Source of the DNA: Ascaphus truei
Taxonomy: Eukaryota > Chordata > Amphibia > Anura > Ascaphidae
Length of the DNA: 64,000 nt
Reading direction: 5' to 3'
Assembly (NCBI GenBank): GCA_036426205.1
Contig: CM071568.1
Location: forward strand, 116,722,356-116,786,355
Position numbers and translations under genes: made by a program. The notes below the pieces were generated by a model that was not told where the DNA came from, did no database searches, and was given only the letters and a program-made list of their open reading frames with translations. This document shows positions 44,311 to 56,859 of this stretch, piece after piece (the first letter of the stretch is position 1; each line of letters starts with the position of its first letter).

Positions 44311-45647
44311 AAAGCACAATGCCTGTGAAAAATTGTGTAGCGAGCTGGATCTGCGCTCATTCAACAGGGAAGCGATAGAATAAAAACTAAAAACTAGGGT
44401 TCTTGAACTTATGGGGCGCCATAAGCCGACAGGTCTCCGAAGTGTCTCGTGAGCCATCTACTGCTACCAATATCACTTCAAGGACCTAATTGCAATGTTT
44501 TAACACTTTAACTAGGTTTCAAACTTTTTTTGATTTTACTTGCCAGATTTAAAACATGGACATGGAAAGCTTTAGGGTAACCAAAAATGTCACCCGTCAC
44601 CAGTATTTACTTCTTATTTTAGTTCCCCTTTCAGAATTTATTTAACCAAAGACTTTCCTATTGATAAAAGTGAAGTTAAAAACCACAAAAAAAAATCCGG
44701 GTATATCCCTTTATTAAGTCCTGCTAAGAAGCAAGCACACAATGGCAAAAAACAAAATTTCACTGGACTTGCTTTTCACCCCCCAAAAAAATCCTAACTA
44801 GATTCAAAGTAAGCATAAAAGTACATAGCACAATATAATGTCTTGTAAGACTTTATTGCAAGTGTACATGGAGAGAAAAAAGGCTGAAATTGCATGGTTG
44901 ACATTCCCAAATCTGGTTGGTTCCACTGCCCACCAAATAATTAAATTCAGCAGCACTATGTATCCTGCTGTGTTTACATAAAGTGACTAACACTCTGATG
45001 GGAAACCAGATTCATACTGTAAATGGCTTTTTGCTTAATTTGAGGCACCGTGTCACACTCGTGAGGGAATTTTAATGACTATTGAAATAGCCAATTGTAT
45101 TTATATTTACTACACCAATTACTGTATGTATATACATTTCAAACATTCTTGAAAAGATAATGATGAATAATGCTGCTATATGCGAGTACTATTTTATATA
45201 ACAGCTAAAGTAATGGAGGGTATAATTAATACCTGCATGAAGAAGTTATAATCTACTGATGATTAATAGGTGGAAAGTTATTTAAATTGAAGGATACATT
45301 TGTTTAGTTACGTGTAATTATGAATATGAGACCTACAAAATAAAATACTTCTTGAAACCTGATACTGTCCAATATTTTTACTTAAAACTTATACTCACTT
45401 ATTTCAAAAATGAAAGCTTCCAATTGACAAGTAATACATTAAAACTACAACAATGAACATGTATGGAATCAAAAGGGCCAGTCGTGTTTACTTCGTTCAC
45501 AGCTTTATGTTTAAGGGGGAATTGATTTAAAAAACACAAGGATTACATTTGAATAACTTATATGAGATGTCTGCAAGTATTTTTTATAAGCATATTCTTA
45601 GTACATATGCCCCAAGGTTTATGTACTAGAAGTAGCCAGACTTGGAT
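44311..45647. other. Nothing recognised
   Basis: AT-rich sequence without a supported exon or classified repeat. Confidence 0.35.
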
Positions 45648-45655
45648 TACTAAAC

Positions 45656-45951
45656 CAGGGGTGCGCAAAGTGGGGAGCAGGAGAATTTCCATAGGGGGTG
45701 CGGCAGCTAGAGGTCCCGTGCTCTCCTCCAAGGCATTAAAATCAAATGCTGGCGGGAGTGCGCAAGGCCTCTGCAGCTTCTTCTACCTGGTTTTCGGCGA
45801 CGCGTCGCCATGGTAACCGTGACGTCACATGACCCCGCAACGTCATTTGCCGCCGAAGCCGTGCATGAGGGGGGGGGGGGGGGGGGGGGGGGCGGCAGCT
45901 GGGATGTGAGCAGGCGAAGGGGGCGCAGGATCAAAACTTTGCGCGCCCCTG
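45656..45951. mobile_element. hAT-type MITE with perfect 8-bp target duplication
   Basis: Flanked by TACTAAAC at 45648-45655 and 45952-45959. The ends CAGGGGTGCGCAAAG and CTTTGCGCGCCCCTG are inverted. The interior is GC-rich with CCATGGTAACCGTGACGTCA and a pure G-run of over 20 bases near 45869-45891. Same family as 37602-37893. Confidence 0.9.
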
Positions 45952-45959
45952 TACTAAAC

Positions 45960-47274
45960 CATAATTAACACTGTAGCCCATGCTTGTAGAATGGGAGTGT
46001 CCATCCTATTGCCAATAATGTTTTTGTCTGTCCTGCATAGCACTGCAATCCCACTTAGCAACATATACTGGGTTTGTAAACAAAGTGAAAGCCTGCAGCC
46101 AAATGCTGAAGTCTCCACCATTTGAACAGTTGTAGGGTTTAAGAAATGTACATTAGCACCAAAAGTGTAATGGTGAGCAGTACAATGGCAAACATCACAG
46201 TATAGGCATAGCATTTATAATGGGCTAATTAGGGGCTCGTACCAAAAATCCCATCGCTATAATATCTGACAGTTAAGATTCTTTTATTTTCTTAAACTAA
46301 GGGTGGCCAACTCCAGCAAAATGGTTACTAGATGTGCTTATGAAAAATTGCTTTGTGACATCAGCGGAATGAAAACAGAAAGTAATGGGAATGTATACTA
46401 CAAATGTTTAACTATAAAGCAGGACACCATATTAATGCTGCATTATCTCCAAGGTCTAGTTAATTATTTGGGGGTCAAGTGTTACCACAAAGCAGGTCTG
46501 CTGTACGGAGGTGACTGGGCAAGTTTAGCAGCCTCAACAAATGTTAAAAACAAAACAATTGTTTTTAAATTAAATATATTCACTTTAATTTATTGTTCCA
46601 TAATAGTTTCTATCATTTTGTATTGATTTTATTGTTCTCATCTAGTCCTAACTTAACAGAAAAATGAACCAAAAAATGTAAGTGGTTTAAAAAAACAACA
46701 AAAAAAAAAAAAAACCAACACATTCCTCAACTTCATTTAACCCGTTCAATGCCAAAGGGCCCAGTGCTGCAATAAGCAATGCATTGCAGAAATTAGTTGG
46801 GGGGGGGTGGGTAGGGGGAGGAGGGGGATGGCTCAATACTGAAGAAACATTCTATGCAACAAATTAGAGACTGCATTCTGTTGCTGGTCCTACATATTTT
46901 CTTCAGTAACAAACATTAAAAAAGGGGAATTCTAGCAAACAGTGTACTCAGCTCATGTTAAAATGACTGGGAAAAGTGTCTGGGAGTGTTCAGCACAGGA
47001 GTCTAACAGGCTTTTATTATAGATCGTTTTTATTGTAAGGTGAAGTCATTAGGTTTCCACATGTTTTTCTTTACACTTACTGCACATAAATAACTGATGC
47101 ACTTAAATGGTGGCGCTTGAAGTTGTCTTGCTTTGCAGAAAGCTTTATCTATTTCAGTGCCTAAGTAAACCCATTATACCTTAGACTGCTGAGGTCAGCA
47201 GTGCCAAATCATTACCTGGGCACGGTAACCCTTTCAGCATCTAAAAATCAGCAATCCCCTCCAGACTATATGAA
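45960..47274. other. Mostly unrecognised sequence
   Basis: 46297-46317 (AAGGGTGGCCAACTCCAG) is a truncated edge of the palindromic hAT MITE family. 46797-46832 is a G-rich segment with four G-runs (a possible G-quadruplex). No exon seen. Confidence 0.35.
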
Positions 47275-47885
47275 TTTAGCTCATGTGTTAGTACAGTATC
47301 TTGGGATCTGAGCATGTCCTGCTCTCTTAGTGTTAAAAATTATGATTTTAGCCTTTATCTTGCCATTACCATGGTAACCTTTAGATTGCAGTGGGCTCTG
47401 GTGGGAGCTCCATTTTAACCCCCCAGACACTAAATATATTTCCAACACTTGAATTAGGCATCAGCAGTGGCAGAACTAGTGACTGGTGGGCCCCGATGCA
47501 AGTATACCCCCTACTCCTCCCCACCCCCCTCTTTCACGCCCTGTCGGAGGAGCATGGCCTTACCCGGCAACGATTGCAGAACTTGGGCCCGACTTTCAGT
47601 GGGGCCTTACTTTCCATGTTAAGACCACATGGGTGGGCTGGTAGGGCCCAAAGGGGGGAGAGAGAGAGAGAGAGAGAGAAAGGGTGGCGTAGGGGGAAGG
47701 AAGAGAGAGAGAAAGGGTGGCGTAGGGGGAGGGAAGAGAGAGAGGGGCCATTCCAGCTGCTAGAATAGGAGTATGGGCCCTTGAAAGATGTGGACCATGG
47801 TGCAGCTGAACGGGCAGTAGTTCCACCACTGGGCACCAGGTCTTTGAAATAAAAACAGAGTTGGAAAGGGCGAGTAGAGTCCTCT
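47275..47885 (+). repeat. Dispersed repeat family C, split by a hAT MITE
   Basis: 47275-47464 carries TTACCATGGTAACCTTTAG and GCAGTGGGCTCTGGTGGGAG. After the insertion, 47840-47885 carries AAAAACAGAGTTGGAAAGGG. In the uninterrupted copy at 18430-18650 these parts are contiguous, so the insertion point is supported by comparison. Confidence 0.7.
47465..47831. mobile_element. hAT-type MITE nested in family C
   Basis: The ends are CAGTGGCAGAACTAG and CTAGTTCCACCACTG-like (inverted; actual right end GTAGTTCCACCACTG). Flanks GGCATCAG (47457-47464) and GGCACCAG (47832-47839) match at 7 of 8 bases. The 367-bp interior contains an imperfect GA-rich tandem array at 47655-47746. The CAGTGGC start is typical of a hAT group distinct from the CAGGGGTG elements elsewhere in the window. 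Confidence 0.85.
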
Positions 47886-47889
47886 TAAA

Positions 47890-50104
47890 TTAACATAAAA
47901 TAAAAAATAAATAAATAAATTATTTGTAACGCCACAAACTGCTGCTTTAAGTACACCTCAAACATATACAAAATATTCCTTATGTAAACTGCTCAAGAGT
48001 GAAAAAAAACTGCATTTATTTTTTTTGCAATGCTCTGAAGAGGAAGCAGAGATTTTAAAAAAACATAAAAATCGCTACCCTGGCTTCCTGAGGCTATACC
48101 GATCTTATAAATACTGAAGTATTTTCTTGCACAAATGTAAGTTATTAAAAAAGAGAAAAACAACATATCCTTAACGAATTTTTCTCAATAACACTCATGC
48201 ATCATTTTATTACGATCAATATTTTGCTTTAAGATGCTTGCGTCTTAGCACAATATGGCTTTCATCTATTTACCTAGAAAAAGTTTATTTTTTCAACCTT
48301 TGTTTTTTTATGTTTTCGAAATAAAAAAATAAAAAAAAAATACAATTGTGAACACAGAAAGAATAAAAGAAAATAACTGAAAAACAGGAGTTTATTTCAA
48401 ATAGAATCTCTTATGTTATGTATACAAATAACCATTAACAAAATTAGATAAACCAAACAACTGACGAAGCTTTATTTCTGTGTTGCCCAACATTCTGAAA
48501 ACGTTGCACAACAATCAGTTGTTTTGTCTTGGGTCAAAAACGCTTTAGGTGTCAGAAACTTCCTACCAACTGCCATGAATCTTCACAAAATGTTCTACAT
48601 TAAAAAAAACAAAAACACTTTTTTTGTGAGGCAAGCTAGAATTTAGGCAGTGCAGAGGCAAAAATAATTATTATGGCTAACATTTTCTGTTTAGTGTCCT
48701 GATTACCAGGAACAGACATGTTTGACATATTAAATCATCAAAATATTATATATATAAAAAAAAAATTTTAAATAGGTATTTATTTTCTCACACTCATCAC
48801 TGAAAGGTTTTTCGTGGTAGTGGTCTCCTCTTAAAGTATGCATGTGAAGTAGCAGTAACAATGGGTAGCTATGACAAGAACATTGCCACAGAGCACTTAG
48901 CCGTGCTGAAGGAAGCATGCCACCATATGTGAACAAACTGATGGATGCACTGACATTTAATGAAAATGAAAAGAGCTCCTACGGAGATATGAGCTATAGT
49001 AAATGAAAAGGCAAAAAGTAAATCAGCCTCACAGTTGCAAATAAAGTTTCCTTTAAGCTCTAGTTGCCCTTTTAATAACGGGAAAAACACTATTTTATTT
49101 ATTAGGTGAAAATGCTTTGTGTGTGAGCAGCAATGAGTCCCAAAAATTCATCTGTACAAACAAATTACCCATCGTCCGTTTCAGCTTCTTAGGACATGGC
49201 AGGAAATCCTCCAAGTAAAAATCTCTCTGTGTCGAGCGTAAACACAAAGGAGAATGTTGGTAGTGAGGTCTGCTTCCTATAAAAGGCACAGGGCGAGCGA
49301 TAGGTTTGTGATATTTTTGTTGGGGACGATGTAATGAAGCAAATCACTTCTACTGCTGGGGAACGCCACTCTATATTTATTGCCATGCCATTATAATGCA
49401 ATTCTGCTTTTCTAAATCTATTTTTCCTCTGAATGTAAGCACCATGACAACCAAAACACAATTGAGTAAAAAAAAAAAAAAAAAAAAGTGTTACAAGGCG
49501 AAGACTATTAAAATATCATCATGAGTTAGACATACAAGTCGGACGCAAGGAATAGTACAACATATGAATTAACATCTGTAGATTTAGCAACTCTATTTTA
49601 CAACTCACTACAAAAAGAAAGTACCTGATCCTGTTTGTACATTGTCACCAGATATTATATTTTAGAATAGACATAAGCAAAGCCTTCAAACGAAAGTAAC
49701 AAGCAGAAATAATTTTTTCCCCATTTTCAAATGCATGTCTAAGTATTTGCAGTACAATTCCCTCCTATTTGGTGTCATTCAGTTTTTCCTTTGTGATCAG
49801 CTTCCTTTACACTTATCCAATTAACCTCACAAGATGCATATCCAATCAATCTGAGAGGAAACGGTAAAAGAAACACAAAATGTTTCATAAAAAAGGGAAA
49901 GTGTATTTTAAAACAGTATACAGCTAGTTGGCTTGATAAAGCCCCAACTACAACAATCATAACAATGGATGATGTTCAATCATGAACATGACCATCTTTG
50001 AAACTCTGCTTCATGTTTTACAGTACACAATATAAAAATGCAAAAGCAAGCAAACACATTCTGGTATTTTACATTTAAAGAACAATAAAAAAAATAAAGA
50101 TGCA
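47890..50104. other. Unique AT-rich sequence
   Basis: No exon, RNA gene or interspersed repeat recognised; homopolymer A-runs at 48325-48340 and 49470-49486. Confidence 0.35.
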
Positions 50105-50425
50105 TTTGCATGTGTGAGCTTGGGCCGGATTGATGGAGGTTCCGTCGGTGCTACTGCACCGAGCCCCGCATCTACAGAGGCCATGTACTCCTCCCCACAA
50201 CAATTAAATTTATATCTGGGCCTCTGTAAGCACCTCTTACCTTGTTTGGTGGCATTTCTTCCGACGACGTCTCATTGTTATGGTGCCGCAATGTCACATG
50301 GCATTGCGTTTCCATGACAACGTAGCGCACCAACGTTGGAAGAGGAGGTGCTGCACCGGACAAGGTAAGAGGCCCCGTAAAAGCCCCACGCACCGAGTTC
50401 CGCTCAATTCCCAGCGGACCTGCAT
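50105..50425. repeat. GC-rich MITE-like block
   Basis: CpG-containing sequence stands out from AT-rich surroundings. It includes ACCTTGTTTGGTGGC, CCATGACAACGTAGCG and GGACAAGGTAAGAGG; the middle is laid out like the GC-rich hAT MITEs. I could not define inverted ends or a target duplication. Confidence 0.4.
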
Positions 50426-53400
50426 ATGGAACTGGATTAGTATTTATGCAAGCATGGTGACCAGCTAATGGTTGGTTTAAAAGCTACCCATCCCACCTAC
50501 TGCCAAGGTGACCTGCTAATGGCAACGTCTACAAGACATTTACATTTGTAAGTCAGAGTTTTACTTTTCATGGAGCAAACAGAAATGCTGGATGAATTTA
50601 GCAATGGGCACGTTAACATTTTTATTTTTTACAACTTAAATGACAAGTTAGAACTTGCCTAAGCCGAGGGTTACCTTGGCATGATGGGCAAGCTTTTCAA
50701 ACGTTGGCCAAATTGTGTAACTGAAACTAAAACCCAATTTGAATAAAATATTAGAAAGTTAATAGACTCAATCTTTTATGCAGCATGATACAAGTAATAT
50801 GAAATGGTTAAGAATGATGAAATGTTGGGTTTTAGTGAATTTGAATGTGTGTCACTCCTGTGGGTTTTTTTTTTTACTTTAAGATTTTTAGTCACAGTAC
50901 TAATAAAAATGATAAAACATTACAAATACTGTGTACACTGGTGATATTACAGAGCACGTTGACTAACAGACAGACAAACACTAAAAATCTGCTATGAAAA
51001 TGATCATTTTCAGTAACAATTTATGTTCAAGGCACTATTAATCACAAAACATCCTTCTCATTCTTCCGGTTCTATAAATGTTATAATCCATGGGAGTGGC
51101 AATCTACTGATGTAACATCTTTAATGAAGAGAAGCGTCTCCTTTATTAGAAATTACACACAATTTAATTGTAGAGGAAGCCCTGACAAGTACCTATGACA
51201 TTATTTGAAAATCTCAGCTTGCATGTCTCCTAAAGAGTCAAATTAGAGTGATTTCATTCAAAATCGTGTTATTTCTTTTTTTTGTATTAACCAATATGTA
51301 ACATTCTTAATTAACATTAAATGCCCCACCCCCTTTTTTTTGTTTTACTTTTAAAATCAGACACACCCATTTAAGTCACAACCGTTAACATTTTGTATAT
51401 ATCCTAACTATTTAACTGGCTTCCCTAATCAAATTTTATAACCACTAAAGCAAGAATTGTACTTGGAGCGGAGGGGGGGGGGGGGGGGGGGGGGAAGGGG
51501 GAAAAACCAAGTTTTTCTTTTCAGTGGGCCATGAAGAAAGGCCTGTCAATCAAGTGATTGTCCCACCAAGGAGTCGTCCCCCCACTCTCTCTCTAGAGGA
51601 CTAGTTAGAAGAGGGAGGGTTCTTGGCCTGTAAAGAATTTTTTTTTAAATGGTTGATTCTGCTCAACACAGTTTGTGATTACACAAGAGGATGGTGCTAA
51701 AGCAAGTGAAACCTCTGAAATTTAAGCTTACCAGGCTTTTAAAAAAAAAAAAAAAAAAATTTGAAATATATATTTTATTTATTTTTTATTTTATTATTAT
51801 TTAAAAAAACGTCATGGTCATTTGGATGTAGTCTGGACTGAAGCTTTAAAAAGAGCACATTTAATTAAAAAGATACTCAATTGAGTGCCTCAGAAGCTAG
51901 CCATGGTGGAAAGGATTCCATATCTGCCTCCTCTTTTATGAAACCTTTACAATAAAGGGAGATCATAAAAATGGGCAAGACTTTAACACAGGAAAATGCA
52001 TCCAGCATTAACAGGGCAGATATCAGAGAGAAAAGGGGTAAAAGAAAATGCATGAAGATAAAAATGGCAATTTAGCTTTTATAGCAATGTCTTTTGTTTT
52101 AATTAAATAAATTGTTGAAGCCAGAATACAAAATCGATGTTTTAGTCACAATCAACACCTCTTCCAATTTTGTTTTATAAAATGTAGGAACAGATTCTCA
52201 CGCTGGCAGTTTCTACAGCAATACTCTAGCCACCTAAAATAGTTCTAACTTCCTCCTAAATGTCATCCACTGCAGATTTTTCAACATCAGAAGAGGTGGA
52301 ATTTGCAGTGAACAGCGGGCAGATGTAAAGGCTGACGTCCTGTGTGTGACTCACAGGAAATCACTATCCAGAATATGGTTTTTAAATCAGCTTCAAGCAA
52401 TTATTCGCATCAGCCAATTACAAATTGAAAATATACATTAAATTAAAAATGTGTATGGAGGAAAAAACAATAACGAAATTTCTCCTTTACTTACAGTGTA
52501 TTCACCGTAAAAATATAAATAAAGGCTGAAAACTTTAGAGGTAAAAACCTGTTCCCTGATACAAAAAAAACCCCGGCATCAACAACCTCGATTTAAGCCC
52601 TTAAGAATGTCGTTGCTATTAGAACACTGGTAACCCTAGGAGGCACCGCCCCTTTAATACCAAGACACATGACAGGTGAATTAGAAGTGAAATGTATTAG
52701 CTGCACAAGTCATGGAAAACAGTTTTGTTATACGAGCATATTTTATGCAGCCATGGCAACTACATACAGTAGGCCCTTCTCTTTAAAAAGCAGTTAAGTA
52801 TGGTGTCTTAAAACTCAAACAATACAAAGAGCATTCCGAATATAAATAATAAAGGTGGTTCAGTAAAAGATATCACCACCTGTAAAATAACCAAAAAAAA
52901 TTATTACTCCTTAATTTGTGTAAACATCACAGACAAAAGATATCAGTCTTAATAACATTTAGTTTTGATTCTAATAATTTAAAGGTCTGGATTTAAATAT
53001 ATTTATCCCTCTCAGCATCAGCCAAAATAACACACGGTTCTGCTTAGAAAACGGACATTTCACATATTTTAGACCCATCTGCTCCATAGATTCAAATATG
53101 ACAGAAACGTGAGAATATGAATTCACCTGTTGGACAGTGTTTTAGAACTGTAGCCATCACAAACTGCAGCTAATACACATGCAAAAGAAAGCTACAAGCA
53201 ACAACAGTTTTTGGTGGTTCTCTTAATTATCAAATGGCTTATCCTATGATAAACAGATTATTTACAAAGTTCTGTTATTCTTGGAGAGAGCTATGGTTTT
53301 ATATAACATGTATCTAAATAGATGCGGATTGTTCCTTTATTCATATAGAACAACAATGACAAGGAATCAAATAATTTAAATCCATGTAGAAATTATGTTG

Positions 53401-53905
53401 TATGCTTCCTTATTTAAAACGTATTGTCACAAATTGGTCTCCAAAGATCAGACACACAGCATGTTAAACCAGAGGATGATACAATAAAAAGAATCACAGA
53501 TTACTAAAAACATTGACATCAATGTTTGGGTTATATTTCCCCAATGAACAGGAGCAATCTCCGTGTTTTTCTGTTTTAAATATAGCACTCTAATTCACTC
53601 TCTTACAAGTCACTTAACGTCATCAAACCCAGTTGTATATCAAACTATGGCATCATATTCACTTACCAAAAATGCAAGAAAGAAAATAAACCACTCCATG
53701 CTGTTACCATATACAAAAATAAACTTGTATGAATATTTGTAATGGTAAATCAATCATTTACATTGTTCTCACCGAGGAAGCAGTTTGATGTAGCTGGCCA
53801 GAAAACGACCTTTTGTAAAACAAACCTAACCATGTTAACAGTTCTCTGATAAGGACGAAGTAAGTGGGCAAAGGTTTGGCTGCTTTTATTTTTTGTAAAT
53901 TACAA
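50426..53905. other. Repeat-poor AT-rich block
   Basis: A pure G-run at 51472-51494, then a mixed G/A segment, and A/T-runs near 51735-51810. The rest, especially 51.8-53.9 kb, shows no interspersed repeat that I recognise and no exon. Confidence 0.4.
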
Positions 53906-53909
53906 ATTT

Positions 53910-54305
53910 ATATATCTTAGGGGCCTCTGAATGGTGGAAGGTTTGTCAGTCACGTGTTTTATTTTACTTATTAGCCCACCTGGTCCTTATCAGGGAGCCA
54001 ATAAAGAGAAGTGAGGGGAAAAGTGAGGGGAAAAGGGGGGTGAGGGGAAAAGGGGGGGGGGGGAAGAGGGAGAGGGGGATTTCTGGCTCTGCAAGTACTT
54101 GCTGAACACTCAGCAACATCAGACAAAGGGAGCAGCCAGAGGAACTGAAACCCCTCCCAAGTCTCAGATCACCATGTTTACAAACACATACATATAACAC
54201 TTATAGGTGTTAGATTTGGATAACAAAGGCCTCAATCACCCAAATGTAACCCCTTAAACATGTAAATGGTTCACTTGGTCCTGGGAGGGTATGCCTCTTT
54301 AAATA
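53910..54305 (+). repeat. Dispersed repeat family B with expanded G-rich middle
   Basis: Same landmarks as 42085-42415 (TCTTAGGGGCCTCTGAATGG, CAATAAAGAGAAG, GGGAGCAGCCAGAGGAA, GAAACCCCTCCCA). At 54010-54075 a GGGGAAAAG-type tandem expansion is inserted, making this copy longer than the others. Confidence 0.65.
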
Positions 54306-55261
54306 TTGCACTGTGATTTGTGCATTATTGTCCATGGGGCACTGTACATTTAAACCTCTAACAATACCTAGAGAATCTAAATTAGAAATAGATGATGAAC
54401 TTTTAAGTAAATGATGCTACAAAACTACTCTGGGGATGTTAAGGCATTCAGAAGTGTGATATGCAACAATATGTATTTTCACCATGAAAGCACTTCTGAT
54501 GTATTAATCGTGACAAGAGCTAGTGTATGCAGTACATCACTACAATGCTCCTGAAACCTACAGGAGCAGTCAGCTTCAGAAAGAGATTCAATTTAAACCA
54601 CTTAGTATGGAGACGCCAGCTATGCAGTGGCCTCTCCAACAATGTTGAGTAAAGACAGCCTTTCAGAAGATACCGGTTCGTTCCCAGAATCATATATGAG
54701 ATGCACGTTTTCCATACCAAAAACAATTATGGTCTTGGAGATGTTCTAAGCCTCTATAGTAAATGTATGGTACATACTAGAAGAAAAAAAAGGGAAAAAA
54801 AAAAAAAAGGATTGTAATAGGTTAACTTGTACATGAGCAGATAAATAAAGCAATGGCAACCTCATATCTTTAAACATACAAAGTGAACAATGCATATCAA
54901 TAATCATTAATCTATCTAGGAATAAACGCGTAAAGTAAACGCAATTTAACACCATTAATGGGTTTAGGAGTCGGAAACAAGCAGAGATTTTAATTCAACC
55001 CACTGAACAACTAATTCTATGATGCTCATATATAGGAGGGGTCATAAACGTGTAATACAGTCCCAGGAAATAAGCTGTCAGATGTAAAATTACATTTTTT
55101 AATAAGTAGTACACAGTACAGAAATACTTTACAATGTGATTAGGCGTCCCACCGTATTTTTGCTATGTAAAGGCATACTGGTGATCTTAAAAAAATGTTT
55201 AGCAAAAAAAAAAGTGTAAATTCCCGAGTTCCATGCAAACACCAATTACAAATCCTATAAG

Positions 55262-55295
<34 letters not shown>

Positions 55296-56318
55296 GAAAA
55301 AAATAAAATGAAAATCAGATTTTAGATGGGGATCACAAACACTAGTAGTCAATAATGAACATGTCGTTAACACAGAGACAAAAACAAATTTACCAACATC
55401 GGCCATGATCCGACAAATGAATATTTAATTCTCCTGGGGTAGCCAAAAAAAAAAAACTTACCCCTCTGTTGAGGATAACTAGCACCCTCTGGGTTAGGAG
55501 TGGACCTCTCATACAATCATTTGAATATCAACAACATCATTAAAATGACAGCATCTACCTTAAAAGTTTGAGTAACCATCTCATTGGGAGTGGCCAGAAA
55601 CACGAATTCCATGTGTGATCTCAACAACATGATTTCATAGCCAGTACATCTGTGTTTGGTGACAAGGTCAGCAACCCCTTTGAACTCAAGGAGGTAAATG
55701 TAAACATCAGATCAGGTCAGACAGCAGTTGTAAGTGGCAAAGTTGCTAGACAGAAAGTAACAGCATTTAACTCTTTGCTATTGAGAAGCCACAACATGGC
55801 TCTTCAGAACATACTTATATCCTATGTGAACTAAAATAATGATTGAAATTAAATGTAGAGTAGATTTGAGACTATTTCTTTAGGGCTATATGAGGACTGT
55901 ATGCTGGCGTGTTTTCCGCTACAATCAAGAACACATAATCATGCTCAAGACACCTCAGCCTTAACTGTGAAAATGTACAGCTTCTAATCCCAAATGGTAA
56001 ACTTTCATACAAAGACCGTTTTTAAAGCGCTCCAAAAGACAGTGTGGCAACGGACCTACACCTTTGTACTGCAGTCTTTAAGCTTCCTGGACAAACTCCA
56101 GAAGATCTCAGATCAACACAGCCACAAAACAAAAATAAATAAAAAAAGGAACTTCCAGTCCTCCACAGCTGAATGTAACACATGAGACATGTACTAAAGT
56201 TGTACTGCATTCCATTCCTCAAGTCAAGTGTCTTTTTTCACCATTATGCTGCTGAAACAAAATACTGCCGATTGCTCCCTCAGCACTAAAAACAATATTC
56301 ATTATTTCTTAAATAGCA
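54306..56318. other. Unique AT-rich sequence
   Basis: No exon recognised. A T-run of about 26 lies at 55262-55287. Confidence 0.35.
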
Positions 56319-56342
56319 AGTGTGTGTGTGTGTGTGTGTATG

Positions 56343-56368
<26 letters not shown>
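56319..56368 (+). repeat. GT / TA microsatellite
   Basis: (GT)n followed by (TA)n directly left of a family A copy. Confidence 0.9.
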
Positions 56369-56374
<6 letters not shown>

Positions 56375-56384
56375 TACTGTATGC

Positions 56385-56735
56385 TCATTTGCATGTCTTA
56401 CACAGGTCTGTGCAACCCCGCCTTTCACCATTATCACCCAGTGCTTCCACTGCAGCAAGGGATTCTGGGAAATGACATGCAAATGAGCACTCAGTGCCAC
56501 CTTTTGCTTCAAAACCATATAACATTGTCCCTTATAAGCTTATGCTTGTTGCATTTCACAGCTTTGAGCACAGCCTGGGTTAAGATGCATAGCCAGTAAA
56601 CCTACCCACAGACAGCTGTTTCTACCTTAATGGGTCTCATCAATGTGGGGTTGGTTATACTGGCTTTGCAAAATGAAGCTTAGGATAGGTTTCACCACAC
56701 TTAGTTAAGTTATGGTGGGTAAAAAAGTGTGACAA
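56385..56735 (+). repeat. Dispersed repeat family A, forward copy of an inverted pair
   Basis: CCTTTCACCATTATCACCCA, GTGCTTCCACTGCAGCAAGG, a perfect STAT-type TTCTGGGAA (56463-56471) and octamer ATGCAAAT (56477-56484), ending with AAGTTATGGTGGGTAAAAAA (56707-56726). Confidence 0.65.
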
Positions 56736-56760
56736 AAATATATATGTATTCCTTCATAGA

Positions 56761-56853
56761 CATTTTAAGTTATGGTGGTTGAAAAAGGCGACAAGAAAAC
56801 TCCACCATATAGCACCGTCACGTCACCTTTTTTACCCACCATAACTTAAAATG
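56761..56853. repeat. Hairpin between the two family A copies
   Basis: CATTTTAAGTTATGGTGG...AAAAAGGCGAC (56761-56792) pairs with the complement at 56822-56853 with few mismatches; the loop is about 29 bases. It is made of family A terminal sequence in inverse orientation. Confidence 0.8.
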
Positions 56854-56859
56854 TGTATG

